From: Neonectria sp. B-13
Taxonomy: Eukaryota > Ascomycota > Sordariomycetes > Hypocreales > Nectriaceae
Direction of reading: 5' to 3'
Length of the DNA stretch: 64,000 nucleotides
Assembly: GCA_002682825.1 (NCBI GenBank)
Contig: NOKP01000016.1
Span: 1,577,660-1,641,659, forward strand
Part shown: one piece after another, positions 35,463 through 46,812 of the stretch
Numbering within the stretch: position 1 is the first letter of the stretch
How the letters are laid out: each line of letters starts with the position of its first letter
Notes under the pieces: generated by a model
Told to the model about the DNA's origin: nothing
The model's input: only the letters and a program-made list of their open reading frames with translations
Database searches by the model: none
Program-made: the position numbers and the translations under genes

Positions 35463-38342
35463 ATGCCGTCAGATGTGGACAGCTCAACCTCTCGGCGTGG
35501 CCGAACCAATGGTAACACTGGCGATGGCAACGAGCAGCGGTCCAAGCGAGGAAAAAGGGGCAGATATGTGTTGAGAGCCTGGTAAGAGATCTGATTTCGC
35601 AGAAATCGGTATCACTTCAAGCAAAGGGAGACTGACATAACGCTGAAGCTTCGAGTGTCAGAAGCGCAAAATCCGGGTACGGCAGAGTCTGACTTTGCGA
35701 GCTCGGTTTTAAACTGACCAAGGCAGTGCGACGGGGGCACGCCGTGCTCAAAATGTGTGGCCAGAAAGAGAGACTGTATCACGGACAGGCGACAACCTGC
35801 TCATTCTATCAGAGGAAGAGACGTCGATGCGACTGAGACCCTGACTTCAGGGCTACAAGCTGGCACCTTGGGAGGGTATGCACTTCATTGAGTTCTGGCG
35901 ACTTGTGCTAACTTCTATGGCGTCTCGACCAGCGAACTACTAGATCGCATCATCAGCGTCGAGAGACAAATGAAAGCAGTCATGGCTCACGATCCTAGCA
36001 AGGCGCCAGCGGACGACTTGTACGAAAGCCCGGCCCGTTTTACCGAGACAGCCAGAACGGATCATGGGTCTCCGGGACCATTCCTGAATGTAGAAGCCGA
36101 CGATGGGTATACCTTTGTCGGCGAAACATCAAGCCTACATGCTCTCAGACAAGCAGAGGCACGACTCGATGGCCTCAGCTCCGAGTATCGTCCGAACAGT
36201 CCCCTGTCTAACGGCAGGCCATTGACCCCGAAGGTCAGCAGAGCCTTGGATGTCAATGCTGAGAAGAACTCCCGGAGTTGGCTACGAGCGATTCTTCTGT
36301 CCTACGGGATTATGCCGGACAAGAGGCAATGCGACGCCTTTTTACGGGTCTTCTTCGACGAAATCCATGTGCTATACCCATTCCTACATCCTCCCACCGT
36401 GCGACAAACCTACGACTATCTCTGGGAGCGGTCATTTCTGGTTTCATCAGACGATTTGGAGAATAGCGAGGAAAACAAAGTATCTGTTGCAATCGTGTTC
36501 ATCTGCCTCGCCACTGGCCGCTGTACGGCCTCGTCCAGAGTTGGCAATGCCGATGCAACGCATTCAGCTGGCTGGAGTCTTTATAGCGTCGCAATGTACC
36601 TCTTACGGAAGTTTCTCGACATGACTCAGGACCATGCCATTTCCCTGCATGGACTCCAAGCTCTCTCGTTGATGGGAAGTCCCTTGTAACCTTTCGTCCA
36701 TCCTTGTTACTGACTGCGCACAGGTTGTGTACCTCTTCAGGCTTGATGCCAGCGAAAAGGCAGAGCGAATCCTCGCGCATGCCATCTCGAGTGCTCACAT
36801 CCTGGGACTGCATCGAAAAGTCACTTACGCACAAAAGCCTGTCTTTGAGGATGAGATGTTCACACGAGTCTGGTGGTGCCTATATGCTCTCGACCGGCGT
36901 TTGTCTCTCGAGACAGGTCGTCCGTTCCTCATTCAAGATGTTAATAACGACACCCGGCATCCTTGCAATGTCAGCGACGACTGGCTGGAGGGACACAAAT
37001 CGACGACTGCCACCGTCTTCAAGCTTGACAACGAGATCAAATCCGAAGCTCGGCTTGCTCATAATACCACCATGCCATATTTGGAAGCAACAATCTCGTA
37101 CTCGCGGGTGGTTGGCGACGTCTGGAAAGCCGTTTACGGCGCAGATGCGGCAGCTCGCAATACACCCGGCATTTTGTGCGACTACTTGGATCTTCTGCTC
37201 GAGAATTGGAGACAAACACTTCCCCCCTGCCTGAATTATCAACCCTCAGTTCCATATGAGGGCCAATTCTCCGATCTGGAATGGTGGCAAATCAAGCAAT
37301 GCCTTTTCAGCCACATGGTGAGTAGGCTAGGAACTCACTCCGTGGTCAAGCTGACACTGTGGTCTAGCGGTATATCTTCCTCAAATTGCTCATCAGGAGG
37401 CCTGCAGCGCCATCGACTGGTCTTCTTCCTTCAAACCATGAGAACATAGCCAATGAGGCGGTTTGTGCACAGCTCGCTTCCTCGATAGTTGACGTGTTCG
37501 ACAAGATTCCAGCAACTTACCCAAAATATGCTTTTCCATTTATGAATTTCTTGATGAGCGCGGCCATAATTCTCTTCAGTATTGTCATCAAGAATCCAGG
37601 ATTCAGGGATAGCTATCGCAAGCCCATTGCATCTGCAGTTCAGAGTATGTTGATTTACTGCCGGAAGACGTGGGTGAGTGGCAAGACAATTCGGACAGTC
37701 TCCAAGTTGAATAGGATGGTGCGAGGCACCCTCCGCCAACCAACTGAGAAGATATCGGACGAAAGGCATAATCGACACGACGGCAAAGCGCAAGAGCAGC
37801 ATGACCGTTACTCTAGCCTGAATTATGGAACGTCCCTAGCTGCGACAAGTCCCTCATTACCACCCCTAGCTACGACACAAGCACCCGAGCATCGATACAC
37901 ATCTCAAGATTGGGCTACACCTCTGGGCCTGCTCGGTATTCAACAGAACAACAATGCTCCACGAGAATCGAACTACTTAGACATGACACATGCGCCCATG
38001 GGATCCGAATCAGCACACTCTGTAGAGCTTGACACAGTGTTGCCATCCCCCGCCAGTACAGTGCCCACGGGAGCCCCGTCACAGCCGCCTCGATCTCAGA
38101 GGACGTCACAGCCGGGGAACCTGCCATTATCAGGGGAAGACCTAGCAGATTTTCCCTTTCTATGGCCATCAGCGTCTCCCAATAATGCGTTCATTGATCT
38201 TCCGAGTTGGGCTATGACCGATTTTGACTTCGAGCAAGTAATTGGTGGTCCCGGCAACAGAATATCAACTATCTTTACGGCCACAGAACTGCCCGACCTC
38301 GACGACGAATCAGCATTATATGGTAGTATGAATGTTGATTGA
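35463..38342 (+). CDS. Zn2Cys6 transcription factor with non-canonical splice donor
   Basis: Six exons (35463-35581, 35649-35676, 35727-35875, 35933-36674, 36724-37317, 37368-38342) give 868 residues. The binuclear cluster CFECQKRKIRC-DGGTPCSKCVARKRDC is assembled from three exons and is complete. A fungal_trans domain follows: FFDEIHVLYPFLHPPTV, SLHGLQALSLM, VVYLFRLDASEKAE, VWWCLYALDRRLSLETGRPF. The C-tail is acidic and Ser/Pro-rich. After SLM the family needs an intron in phase 0, yet the donor reads GGAAGT instead of GTAAGT at 36675. Without splicing there, translation ends four residues later (239-codon frame), losing the rest. Divergent from the GST, upstream of the reductase and transporter, so it is the likely cluster regulator. 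Confidence 0.82.
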
Positions 38343-38842
38343 TTGCGAGAGTATATTCATCCCCCAGCCTACTGGAAGGAGACAGACAGACCCGTCCCTG
38401 TCGCCAATGTGACCAGTCTTCGGGCAGCCATCCTCGGTACGTGGACTTAGATCGAGATAAGAAACCCGCTATAACAACCATGTTCTGCTTCTTGAATAAT
38501 TTCCTAGATCCATGCCAAGGAGCAATTTCTAGGGATATCCTTGTGTGAGCTTCACCCCGTTGTTGTAGCCCTGTGTAATTGCCTTGGGTAACACAATCAG
38601 AGCCCGCTATCGCTCCAGAAAGGTCTCCAGAAAGATGAAATCGACAGGACTACAATAGTATGGCACTCCAACAATCGGGAAGGCACTACGAGGAAAGCAA
38701 AGCCAGCCTTAGATACAAAGACAGCGACCGATGCTTATGCCTCCCCATAATTCACGGATGTACAGGAATCTCAACATCCCAAAAGATTTGCGTCTTAGCT
38801 ATTTGTCTTACATAGGAGAATATCAAGCACAAAACACCCCAT
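38343..38842. other. convergent 3' intergenic region
   Basis: Lies between the ends of the regulator and the reductase; nothing recognised. Confidence 0.6.
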
Positions 38843-40377
38843 CTAAGCTGCTACAATCGATGGCACTTCCGCTCGAAGATCGCCCCCATCGACAAATGTT
38901 TCCTTTCTTCCGCTGACAGCGCCATTCACAACGCCACTCACAACGCCATTCACAGCGCCATTCACCGCCTGAACGGGACTGGTCTTCTTGTGAAGCACAC
39001 TGTTCCGAGGCAGAATACCGGCATTCTCGAACGTTCTGAAGGTCTTGACCCAGGTCTCAAACGTGTCATCGTACCTGTTCCAACCGAAATTGCGTGCCTT
39101 GGAAATTGAGGACAGCGTGGGCCAGGCCTTGCCAATTGCCCAGTCAAAGAAGCCCCAGGTGCCCCAATCGAAAGCCTCTTTGTTGCCGCCATACTTATCA
39201 CACACCTTCTCCCACGCGGTTTTCTTGCCTTTGGCCCAATCTCCCATCTTGATATCGTTGGCATATGTCTCCTTATCGCCCAATTCTGGCCATTCCGTCT
39301 GGTCCGGGATCTAGCCTGTCAGTCTTTTCTACCGCTCCAGTGGGCAATGTCAACTCACCTCGACGCCGAAGTAATTACCAATCTTGGGAAAGAAGTATCT
39401 CCACACAAATGTGTCGCCGTTCGCATGGTTGAACGCTTCGTTCTTAGTGTGTTCATGAGTCGTAGCCCAGACCGACATGTCCGCCAAGCTCACGGCGGAA
39501 GAGTTGTCGTCCACGCAGTTGTAAAAGAACTTGTTACCAGGAAATTTAGGGGTTTCACCAGTCTCCTTACAGACAAGAATGTACAGAGCAAGCGTGAGTG
39601 CTTCGGACATGCCGTTTTCTGATGAAATGCGAACCTGATTAGGACCATTACCAGAGTAGATATCCGAGACTTACTGCCAGGTGTAAAGCCAACAATACCG
39701 CCAGGCCGAATGACGTTCCATGACCACTTCCTCTGCGCGTGGAGCCTGAACATGAAATTTTCTTGGGCGTAGTAGAAGTTGTAGCCATGGTCATCGTAAC
39801 GTGGCATTCCTTCATGTACAGGGCACTCAACAGGACCCAAATGACAACCATAGTTCTGTAACCCAAAATATGTAAGCATTGCAATATAGGCAACTGATGT
39901 AATGTCAAAGGAGAGTTTGTGTACCTTGCCGCCAGTTTGTAAACAGACCCGCTGCAGCGAAGCTCCTGCCACGGTATCAATAGCAGTCAAGAAGTTCTCA
40001 AACAAAGGGACATTTAAGTCCCTGAGCTTCATGAAGTCATCTGTGTGGATGTAGGACGTGAAGTACGCATGAGTAATGCCTCTACAAAGAGGCCACATCT
40101 TTGCGATGATTTCATCAACTGGGGAGAGAAAATCGATGGCGGCAAATTCAACTCGAGGATCTTGCCAGAAGTTTTTCATGGGACTTCTAGAACTGACAAC
40201 TATACGTGACCTAGAAGGCGTCGTCAGTGATCAATAGCTCCAGGACTTTGCACCACTCTGAGTGAGACATTCCTACCATTCTTCGTTTGGCTGGCGAATA
40301 AGATGTTCAACAATGGCATTGCCGCTGACACCATTGCAGCCAGAGATGAAGGCTACTTTCGCCGCTGGGAGAGACAT
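38843..40377 (-). CDS. PRISE-type enone reductase (extended SDR)
   Basis: Five exons (40377-40277, 40210-39925, 39855-39675, 39618-39359, 39310-38843) with agreeing phases give 431 residues. It is an atypical SDR of the progesterone 5-beta-reductase/iridoid synthase-like (PRISE) family. The NAD(P) motif reads GCNGVSGNAIVEHL, the arginine-bearing strand VVSSRSP follows, and then THAYFTSYIH, LQTGGKNYG, and the catalytic Tyr in GYNFYYAQENFMF followed by WNVIRPGGIVGFTPG. PRISE enzymes reduce C=C bonds of enones with NADPH; fungal members occur in metabolite and detoxification clusters. The C-terminus carries a low-complexity VNG/VSG tail coded by a 12-base tandem repeat. No targeting signal. It converges with the Zn2Cys6 gene and diverges from the MFS gene. 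Confidence 0.88.
38920..38967. repeat. 12-base coding minisatellite
   Basis: Four consecutive 12-base units (type CGCCATTCACAA, with one or two base differences) lie inside the last exon of the reductase. They encode a repeated V-N/S-G-A/V tetrapeptide near the C-terminus. Confidence 0.85.
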
Positions 40378-41378
40378 GACTGGAGCTGATGAGCAGAACG
40401 TTCGTCGAAGTATGATGAGAAGAACTCAAGGGACTAAATAATGAAAGTGATTAAATAGCTATTCTGTGTGTATATATGTATATATATTTAACCTCCCATT
40501 TTTGATGAGCTTCTTAAGCCGACCCATGTCGAGCTTCAGTTTCGAGCTGAGCTCGGAACACATCCTTCATTTCGGTCTCTCGGCGTTGGAGTACTTCGCG
40601 GAACAGTAACACCACCGTGGAAAGCGAGATCGGAATGTATTCTTGCACGGAACTCCCCCGAACTCAGGATTGCACGGAATATTCAGATCAAGCGATGTTG
40701 CACGGTGCACAATGCGAAGTACGTATGCCCTTGGAGCTCTAGAGAACGGGGACCTGACTGAAGCGGCAGGTTTGTTTTATTTCGGAGCTCCAAAATCCTC
40801 GAAACTTCTCAGACGTAAGAGCGTTAGCGCTATGCCGGGGCTACAACGGTGGTTTTATCGTTGCTTTACTCTGGTATGGGAATAATCATCCAGGCGCTCA
40901 GGGCAAGGCTTTTCAACGCGACAGAGCTTTCATCCAAGCTCGCTACCTCTCCACAGACGCAAAGTCATTGCGAAACTGGTGGATAAAATGGCCATTCCGA
41001 TATGACTAGCAAATAAAAAGGAAGGGACAGTTGGTTCCGAACCGCTCTCGGCTGCCGAACATCATTCCGTTATGTAGCCTCACACGCACGTGATCAACAC
41101 GGCCAACGGACCGCGTTTCAATGCTCATCTCACAGTAATCAGGGACTAAGCGGAATGTAACTTCGGAATGACTTCTGATACCAAGATCTAATCATTTTGT
41201 CTTCGGTCCGTGACTCAGGTGTAGTGTAACTGCACTACCCATCGTTCCTACTGCTCTAGTCTATATAGTGTACATGCAAGTCCAGTCTATTGCGTGGAGA
41301 AAGGAGGAGATATCATAAGCGCGACGGAAGCAAACCACCCCTAAAACAGAGTAAAAGGAGTAGTAACTTGTCAAAACC
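40378..41378. other. divergent promoter region, reductase and MFS genes
   Basis: About 1 kb with no supported frame. At 40466-40490 an alternating TG/TA stretch (GTGTGTATATATGTATATATAT) lies near the reductase start. Shared regulatory sites are likely but none is certain. Confidence 0.55.
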
Positions 41379-43164
41379 ATGGCTTCTTCTCCTGCGACTC
41401 CAATTTCTGGTGCCACAGCCACCAGATCCGGCAGCAACGAGAAACCCGAATGCGACCACTCTGAGGTCGTGCGTACTGCGACAGTGAAAGCTCTTCCAGA
41501 CAATATCAAAACAGAAGCTGGCTTACTTCTGGACACCGAGGGCTTAGACAGTCATAGTTCTCTTCAACTCGCTAGCGATGGACATGTAAGACTACGTTTC
41601 TGCTTCATGAACCATCTGCTGACATGCACCGGGCCAGACCGTGCTTCTTCCTCAGCCGACTAGCGACCCCAACGATCCCCTCAACTGGTCCTGGGCTAAG
41701 AAACACCTCCTCCTGTTCACGGTCGCTTGGGGTGCGCTATGTGCCGACTTCACTTCTGCAGCTGGCTCAGCAGTCATTTTTGCACAAGCAGCGGAATGGC
41801 ACATCACCCCCAACAGAGCCAACCAGCCTAACAGCATCAATATCTTGCTCGGGTGATTATCTTCAGGGTAAATTCGCAGTTCGATTGAAGCTGACCGTGG
41901 ACTAGGGGCCTCGGTGGACTGCTTTGGGTGCCAATGAGTTCGTTCTGGGGTCGGGCTCCGGTTCTTTTCTGGACTACCATCGCTGGTTTCGCAGTTTCCA
42001 TCGGCGCCGCCGTGTCGCCAACCTATGAGTGCCACTACGCCATGCGAGCTCTCACAGGACTATTCCTAACTAGCGGTCAAACTATGTCAATTGCCTTCCT
42101 TAGGGATGTGTTCTTCTTCCATGAGCGCGCACGAAAGATCGGTCTCTGGGCGGTGCTCTACATCGCCTCGCCATACCTTGGACCCTGCCTCAGCAATTTC
42201 ATGATTCACGAGACGCATCACTGGCCTGACGTTTTCTGGCTTTGCGCAGGTGTGGTCGGCCTGCAAATCATATTCATCTTGGCCTTCGTCGATGAGACGT
42301 GGTATAACCGCGACAAGCCGAGTCAAGAGCACCCTGTCCGACATGCTGGCATCCGTGGTCGACTGATGCGGATAACGGGCATTTGGCAGCTTCAGCATCA
42401 CAAGACCTACTATCCGAAGACGTTGGCAACCTGTAAAAGGTTTGTCATGACAATTACGAAGCCTGCATTCTTTCTGATTTGTTTGGGCTAGTGAGTTTTC
42501 TTTGTGACTGTCACCCGTCACCCGTCCCCAAAGCTAACCCTAGAGTAGCCTTCTCGTCTTCGCGTGGGCAATCGGCATCAATATTTCCACCACGATACTT
42601 TTTGCTAAGCCTGAGGTCGCTAGCGGTTATGGCTTCTCGAATAAAGGTATCGGATTTCTCTATTTCACACCTATTGTAGGCGTCTTCGTAGGCGAAATCT
42701 TCGGACATTTCTTCAACGACTACATGGCACGCCGTTATATCCACCGACATAACGGTGTCTTCGCGCCTGAAGTACGTCTCTGGATGATTTATATCTCTAT
42801 CGTTTTTATGGTTCCTGCCCTTGTACTTGTTGGCCAGGCTCTACAGCGGCACCTACATGTCATGGCCGTCATTTTCGGCTGGGGCATATTCAGTTTTGGT
42901 GTCATGACCATGTCTGTTGCCGCCACCGCCTACGCGCTCGACTCGTATCCCACTGCACCCGCAGAGCTAGGTGGCTGGATCAACTTCGCGCGCACCTTTG
43001 GCGGGTTCAGTGTGGGATACTTCCAGTCGCCGTGGGAGCAGCGTGTCGGTGCGGCTGGGAGCTTTGGCACACAGGCTGCCATTGTGGCTATTGCGGCTGT
43101 GCCGGTGCTCCTTGTGCACATTTATGGACGTTGGATGAGGCAGAAGTTTGGTCAGATCGAATGA
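41379..43164 (+). CDS. MFS multidrug-type transporter (DHA1-like)
   Basis: Four exons, 41379-41585, 41638-41852, 41906-42490 and 42549-43164, give 540 residues with 12 predicted membrane segments. A hydrophilic N-tail of about 80 residues leads into SDPNDPLNWSWAKKHLLLF, the standard entry of fungal DHA1 transporters. Next come LGGLLWVPMSSFWGRAPVLFWT, the family's motif A region, and FLRDVFFFHERARKIGLW. The C-half holds LYFTPIVGVFVGEIFGHFFNDYMARRYI and YPTAPAELGGWINFARTFGGF. Plasma-membrane export of toxic or secreted small molecules is the usual role. Standing head-to-head with the enone reductase, it may export the substrate or product of that enzyme. Confidence 0.88.
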
Positions 43165-44832
43165 TTTAGGAGTTGCCTGCGCTGTACGGATTGTACCTAG
43201 CTGCAGCTTAAAACAAATGGCTATTCCGAGATAAAAAGACATTGGGGAGTATTTGAACAGTGTATTTCCAGTTGAATTAAGTTGCTTTACTACTATGCCA
43301 ATAATGACTCATTATTTAGCAGACGATAATAGTAGAGTCTTAGTAATACCTGGCCAGTCATTGTGCACCAGGCATGAACCGGCATGTCGCTTGCTTGCAC
43401 AAGGGTTCGGAGATCGGCGAGAAATCTGCCTTGATCTTCTCTACAGCCGCCCTCCCTAGTTGTTTCGGCAGTCTTCTCGCTGTTGTCATTGTCCAAATTG
43501 ACGGCGTCGGCGGCAAGCCAGGTTGGACATGAATCTCCTCAAAGGTGTCGCCACCGCCTTCGTGGGAATCTTCAGCAGCCGAAATCTAGCAAAACCAGGT
43601 GCAGATAGTCGCGAGGACGATAACGTAAAAGCTGCAGCGGTTAGCGTCTATTATGTCTCAGGCCGCATGTAGAATACGAAGCAGTAATTAGGCCACAGGG
43701 GTCTAGGCTTGTATGCCCGTTAGTCATTGCATGTGCCAGCAATTGGAAAGGGTTCATCTGGGGGCTGAGAACAATCGTCGTCCTTCAAAGTCGTTTCTAC
43801 CAACGAATTTAAAGTTGTCCAGGTGTCAGCTGTGATACTCAAGGAAAAGCCCCGGCTCCTTGTCGCCTTGCTACATGCCTCAAACGCATCATTTCGGCCC
43901 GAACGCCGCCTTGCTGTAGATCTTAAACGCCCACATCCGGCCTGAGTACCACCTGTGTCGATCGGCCAGCCAAATATCGGCCTGTGGAAAGTTTGGTTTT
44001 CTCAAGCTTACGAGTGTGCAGTGACTCACAGCCGAAAGGTACCAGTCGTAAGTAGTTCTCGACGCATTTGTCCACCTCGACATTCCACATGGAGTAATAC
44101 GCCAATAAACTTTTTTCGGACGTGGCAGGCACAACTTTCCACATGTTCTCTCCAGCAAATATGCCTCTAGGAAGAACACAAGAAATACACAAATTTAAGC
44201 ATCCTATATAATACGTCAGTTGATGTTTGGCAACAAACCCGTATAAATTCATTCATTATTGGTCGAGATAGAGCAAGATTTGTGGATACCAATGACTTAT
44301 GTCTCGGCTTTCGGCCTCGTGTCGTCTTGCATCCAACCCAGAGTCCTAAGTAGGACATTGTTTCGATCACTCAGCTGTCACCTGCCCTTTTGGACCTTCT
44401 TCATGACGCGGCATAAGCCGCCATTATGCAGTTCCACTAAATTATTGAAAGCAATTTTGTCAGACGGGGTTAGCGCAGATGAGGATCGTAAGGATTTACG
44501 AGCCCAAAGCGGTTGTTGTCTTACTCAGATTGCCAGACATGTGCCGAAGTAGTGAGCACTGGGCCATCTCGAAGATCATTTCCAATGTGTAACTAAGGAT
44601 CCTCGTCCAAGACTGCCAAACATGCCTGACGGAAAGGTTCCTTCGGAGAACCGGCAGCGGGAACAAGAGATGCAAGTATAGTGACCTGTGAGGAACGATT
44701 TTCCACCTCCACTTCTGTAATTTATGCAAGCCGTTCTGGATAGAAACGCAGACTTTGTAACAAAAGTATGTGCGGTACTATCCACATACCTGGGCAGTGC
44801 TACTCCCTACTAGGACGATAACTTGGGCTCAG
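43165..44832. other. gene-poor stretch with an unassigned spliceable frame
   Basis: On the minus strand around 43889-44252 two frames could be joined by a GTGAGT...CAG intron: one side has GIFAGENMWKVVP and YYSMWNVEVDKC in one frame, the other ADIWLADRHRW ending GPK. I do not recognise the family, and the frames on the 5' side conflict, so it may be a relic. The rest shows nothing. Confidence 0.35.
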
Positions 44833-44840
44833 ATATAAAA
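44833..44840 (+). promoter_or_regulatory. TATA box of the KP4-like gene
   Basis: ATATAAAA lies about 120 bases before the ATG at 44955, followed by a CT-rich leader; typical of a strongly inducible fungal gene. Confidence 0.65.
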
Positions 44841-44954
44841 GGAGATGCCTTCCGCGCCCAAGTTCCAGCAGTGCTTTCAAGGACATCAAATCAATCCACC
44901 TTACATTTCTACTGCAGGACTTCCCCGTTCTGCCATAACCTCTCACTCTCGAAA

Positions 44955-45797
44955 ATGATCTTCGGCAAGAGCTTGTTCATCCTTGGCACCTCTGCTTTTG
45001 CAGTGAGTGATGCTCTCGGAATCAACTGTCGCGGCAGCGGTCTCTGCTCTAGCAACAAAGGTCTGCTCGGAGAAGCCCAAGCCCAATTAAGGGGAGCGGA
45101 CCAAAACCAGATTTTCTCTGATGATCAGCACATCACATGTGTCAAGTCTTCCGTCAGCATTGGGGACCCGTCGCTCTGCGTCTTCTACCAAAATACCAAC
45201 GGTAGAAGCTGGACGGTTGGCCAGACAATTGACTTTCTGCAACAACTCCTGGATCACGGATGTGCGGCCTGCGGTAGCGTGCCCACAGATTCTGGCAACA
45301 ATGTGGACAATGGGATGCTGACCGCCAACATGGTGACAAACGCTCGACGCGGTATGGACCTGGTCACCAAGGTTGCCAGAAGGGAGGAAGCCCGGAAAGC
45401 TGCCGTGGAGCACGAACCAGCCGCATTTTCCAAGAGAGAAGACGCTACCGAGATGTTAGCACGCGCCCTTGGAATCAACTGTCGTGGCAGCTCGACTTGC
45501 AACCTTGGTGGTCTCGCTGGAACTCCCGCAGGTACCCTCGAACAGGTTAGAGACGCTGTTGCAGCGGGCCCGGATGGAACGTGGTCGAACGGACAGCAAG
45601 TTGCCTGTGTGCCACACGCTAGCGGCAGACTCTGTGCCTTTTATCAGAACATCGGCTCTCGCACCTTCAATAAGGAACAATCTGTCACATATCTTGAACA
45701 GCTGATGGACCATGGTTGCCGGGGCTGTGGCAGCGTTCCGACGGACTCTGGCAACAACGGTGATAACGGTCAGTTGACCGTTAACTTCGTCGCTTAA
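44955..45797 (+). CDS. secreted protein with two tandem KP4 killer-toxin-like domains
   Basis: A single exon of 280 residues. A signal peptide (about residues 1-20, ending SDA) precedes the first KP4-like domain (PF09044), which opens LGINCRGS. Six cysteines (25, 31, 62, 75, 103, 106) recur with the same order in the second domain (176, 182, 218, 227, 255, 258). Both domains end with DHGC..CGSVPTDSGNN and an NGxLT.N strand. The linker carries RR at 131-132 and 142-143 and KR at 160-161, which are Kex2-type sites, so two mature peptides may be released. KP4-fold proteins block calcium channels in target cells and occur widely in plant-associated fungi as secreted toxins or effectors. Product activity here is not shown by sequence. 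No immunity gene is evident nearby. Confidence 0.9.
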   Translation: MIFGKSLFILGTSAFAVSDALGINCRGSGLCSSNKGLLGEAQAQLRGADQNQIFSDDQHITCVKSSVSIGDPSLCVFYQNTNGRSWTVGQTIDFLQQLLDHGCAACGSVPTDSGNNVDNGMLTANMVTNARRGMDLVTKVARREEARKAAVEHEPAAFSKREDATEMLARALGINCRGSSTCNLGGLAGTPAGTLEQVRDAVAAGPDGTWSNGQQVACVPHASGRLCAFYQNIGSRTFNKEQSVTYLEQLMDHGCRGCGSVPTDSGNNGDNGQLTVNFVA

Positions 45798-46812
45798 GAG
45801 AACTAGCCTAGCTATGGCTCATCGTTGATGGAAGTGAGATTTGGGAGATTTGTAACAATTCGTCTTTAAATTTCTACAGCGTTGCCTAGCATTCAATGGC
45901 TGCCACTACAGTTCTTAGATACTTAGCAACATACCTTATAACAAAATGAGCTTGAACTACAGAACTTAGAGACGAAACTTGACCATACCAAATGCATATC
46001 CATTTCCAGAGCTCAGCTCCTACTTCTCTAAACTGAGAAGACTAGAGCTCGGGCTGTGCAGGGGTGAGTTGAAACTGGGCTGCTTAGCTAGCCCACTTTT
46101 AAGATTGTAAGTCTAGGGTAGTGAGTGAGGTAGGTACCTGTGAGTGCGTGTGTACTGGGGGCTGCTGAATTGGAAGCATGCTGCTATCTAATCACAGGGA
46201 GATTAATCCCTAGCTAATTAAGTAGTCTGAAGTTCATATTAAGTTGACTTAAATAGCTACTCTGTGTTCTTATAGACCATAATAAGTTTAGGATAATGGC
46301 AAATATGTGATCATGCGATGATCGACAGACATAAAATACTAGCCAGTCGACATTCCGAAAGCCTATGAGCAGTTTAAAATGATGTTGTCCCGCTGATTTA
46401 ATCTTGTGAACGGCTGACTCTGATAGTGACTCACAGTATTGACAATTAGATTGAAGGAACTCTGTGTCGGCCTTAGTCAGCCCCATAGTAATTGGTAAAA
46501 GTTCCTTGCATCTATCCTTGTCTCGGCGTTACTATATTTTACTCATCTCCATCTGCGTCGAGACTCCATAGGGTAGATGCACTGAACATGTGATATTTGT
46601 AAACGTACGATTATTTGTGCCGTGTATCATTTATGTTTACATCTTAGTAACTACAAGCGATGACATGGAGATGGATTTATTGATAATAGTATTCTTCATT
46701 CGTTTCATTGCTAACTCTATTTGATTTCATAGCCCTGCTTCTCTTTTAATATCGAAAGCAGCCTCACTGAACTAGCTGGTGGGTATTCTAACGCCTTGTA
46801 TCCCATGTGCTC
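45798..46812. other. intergenic, A+T-leaning
   Basis: Lies between the convergent KP4-like and amino-acid transporter genes. It has many short A/T tracts and a 90-codon minus frame without resemblance to any family. Confidence 0.5.

Noticed and set aside
40466..40490. TG/TA alternating run as a CRISPR or regulatory array
   Set aside because: Simple dinucleotide repeat without spacer structure, in a eukaryotic genome.
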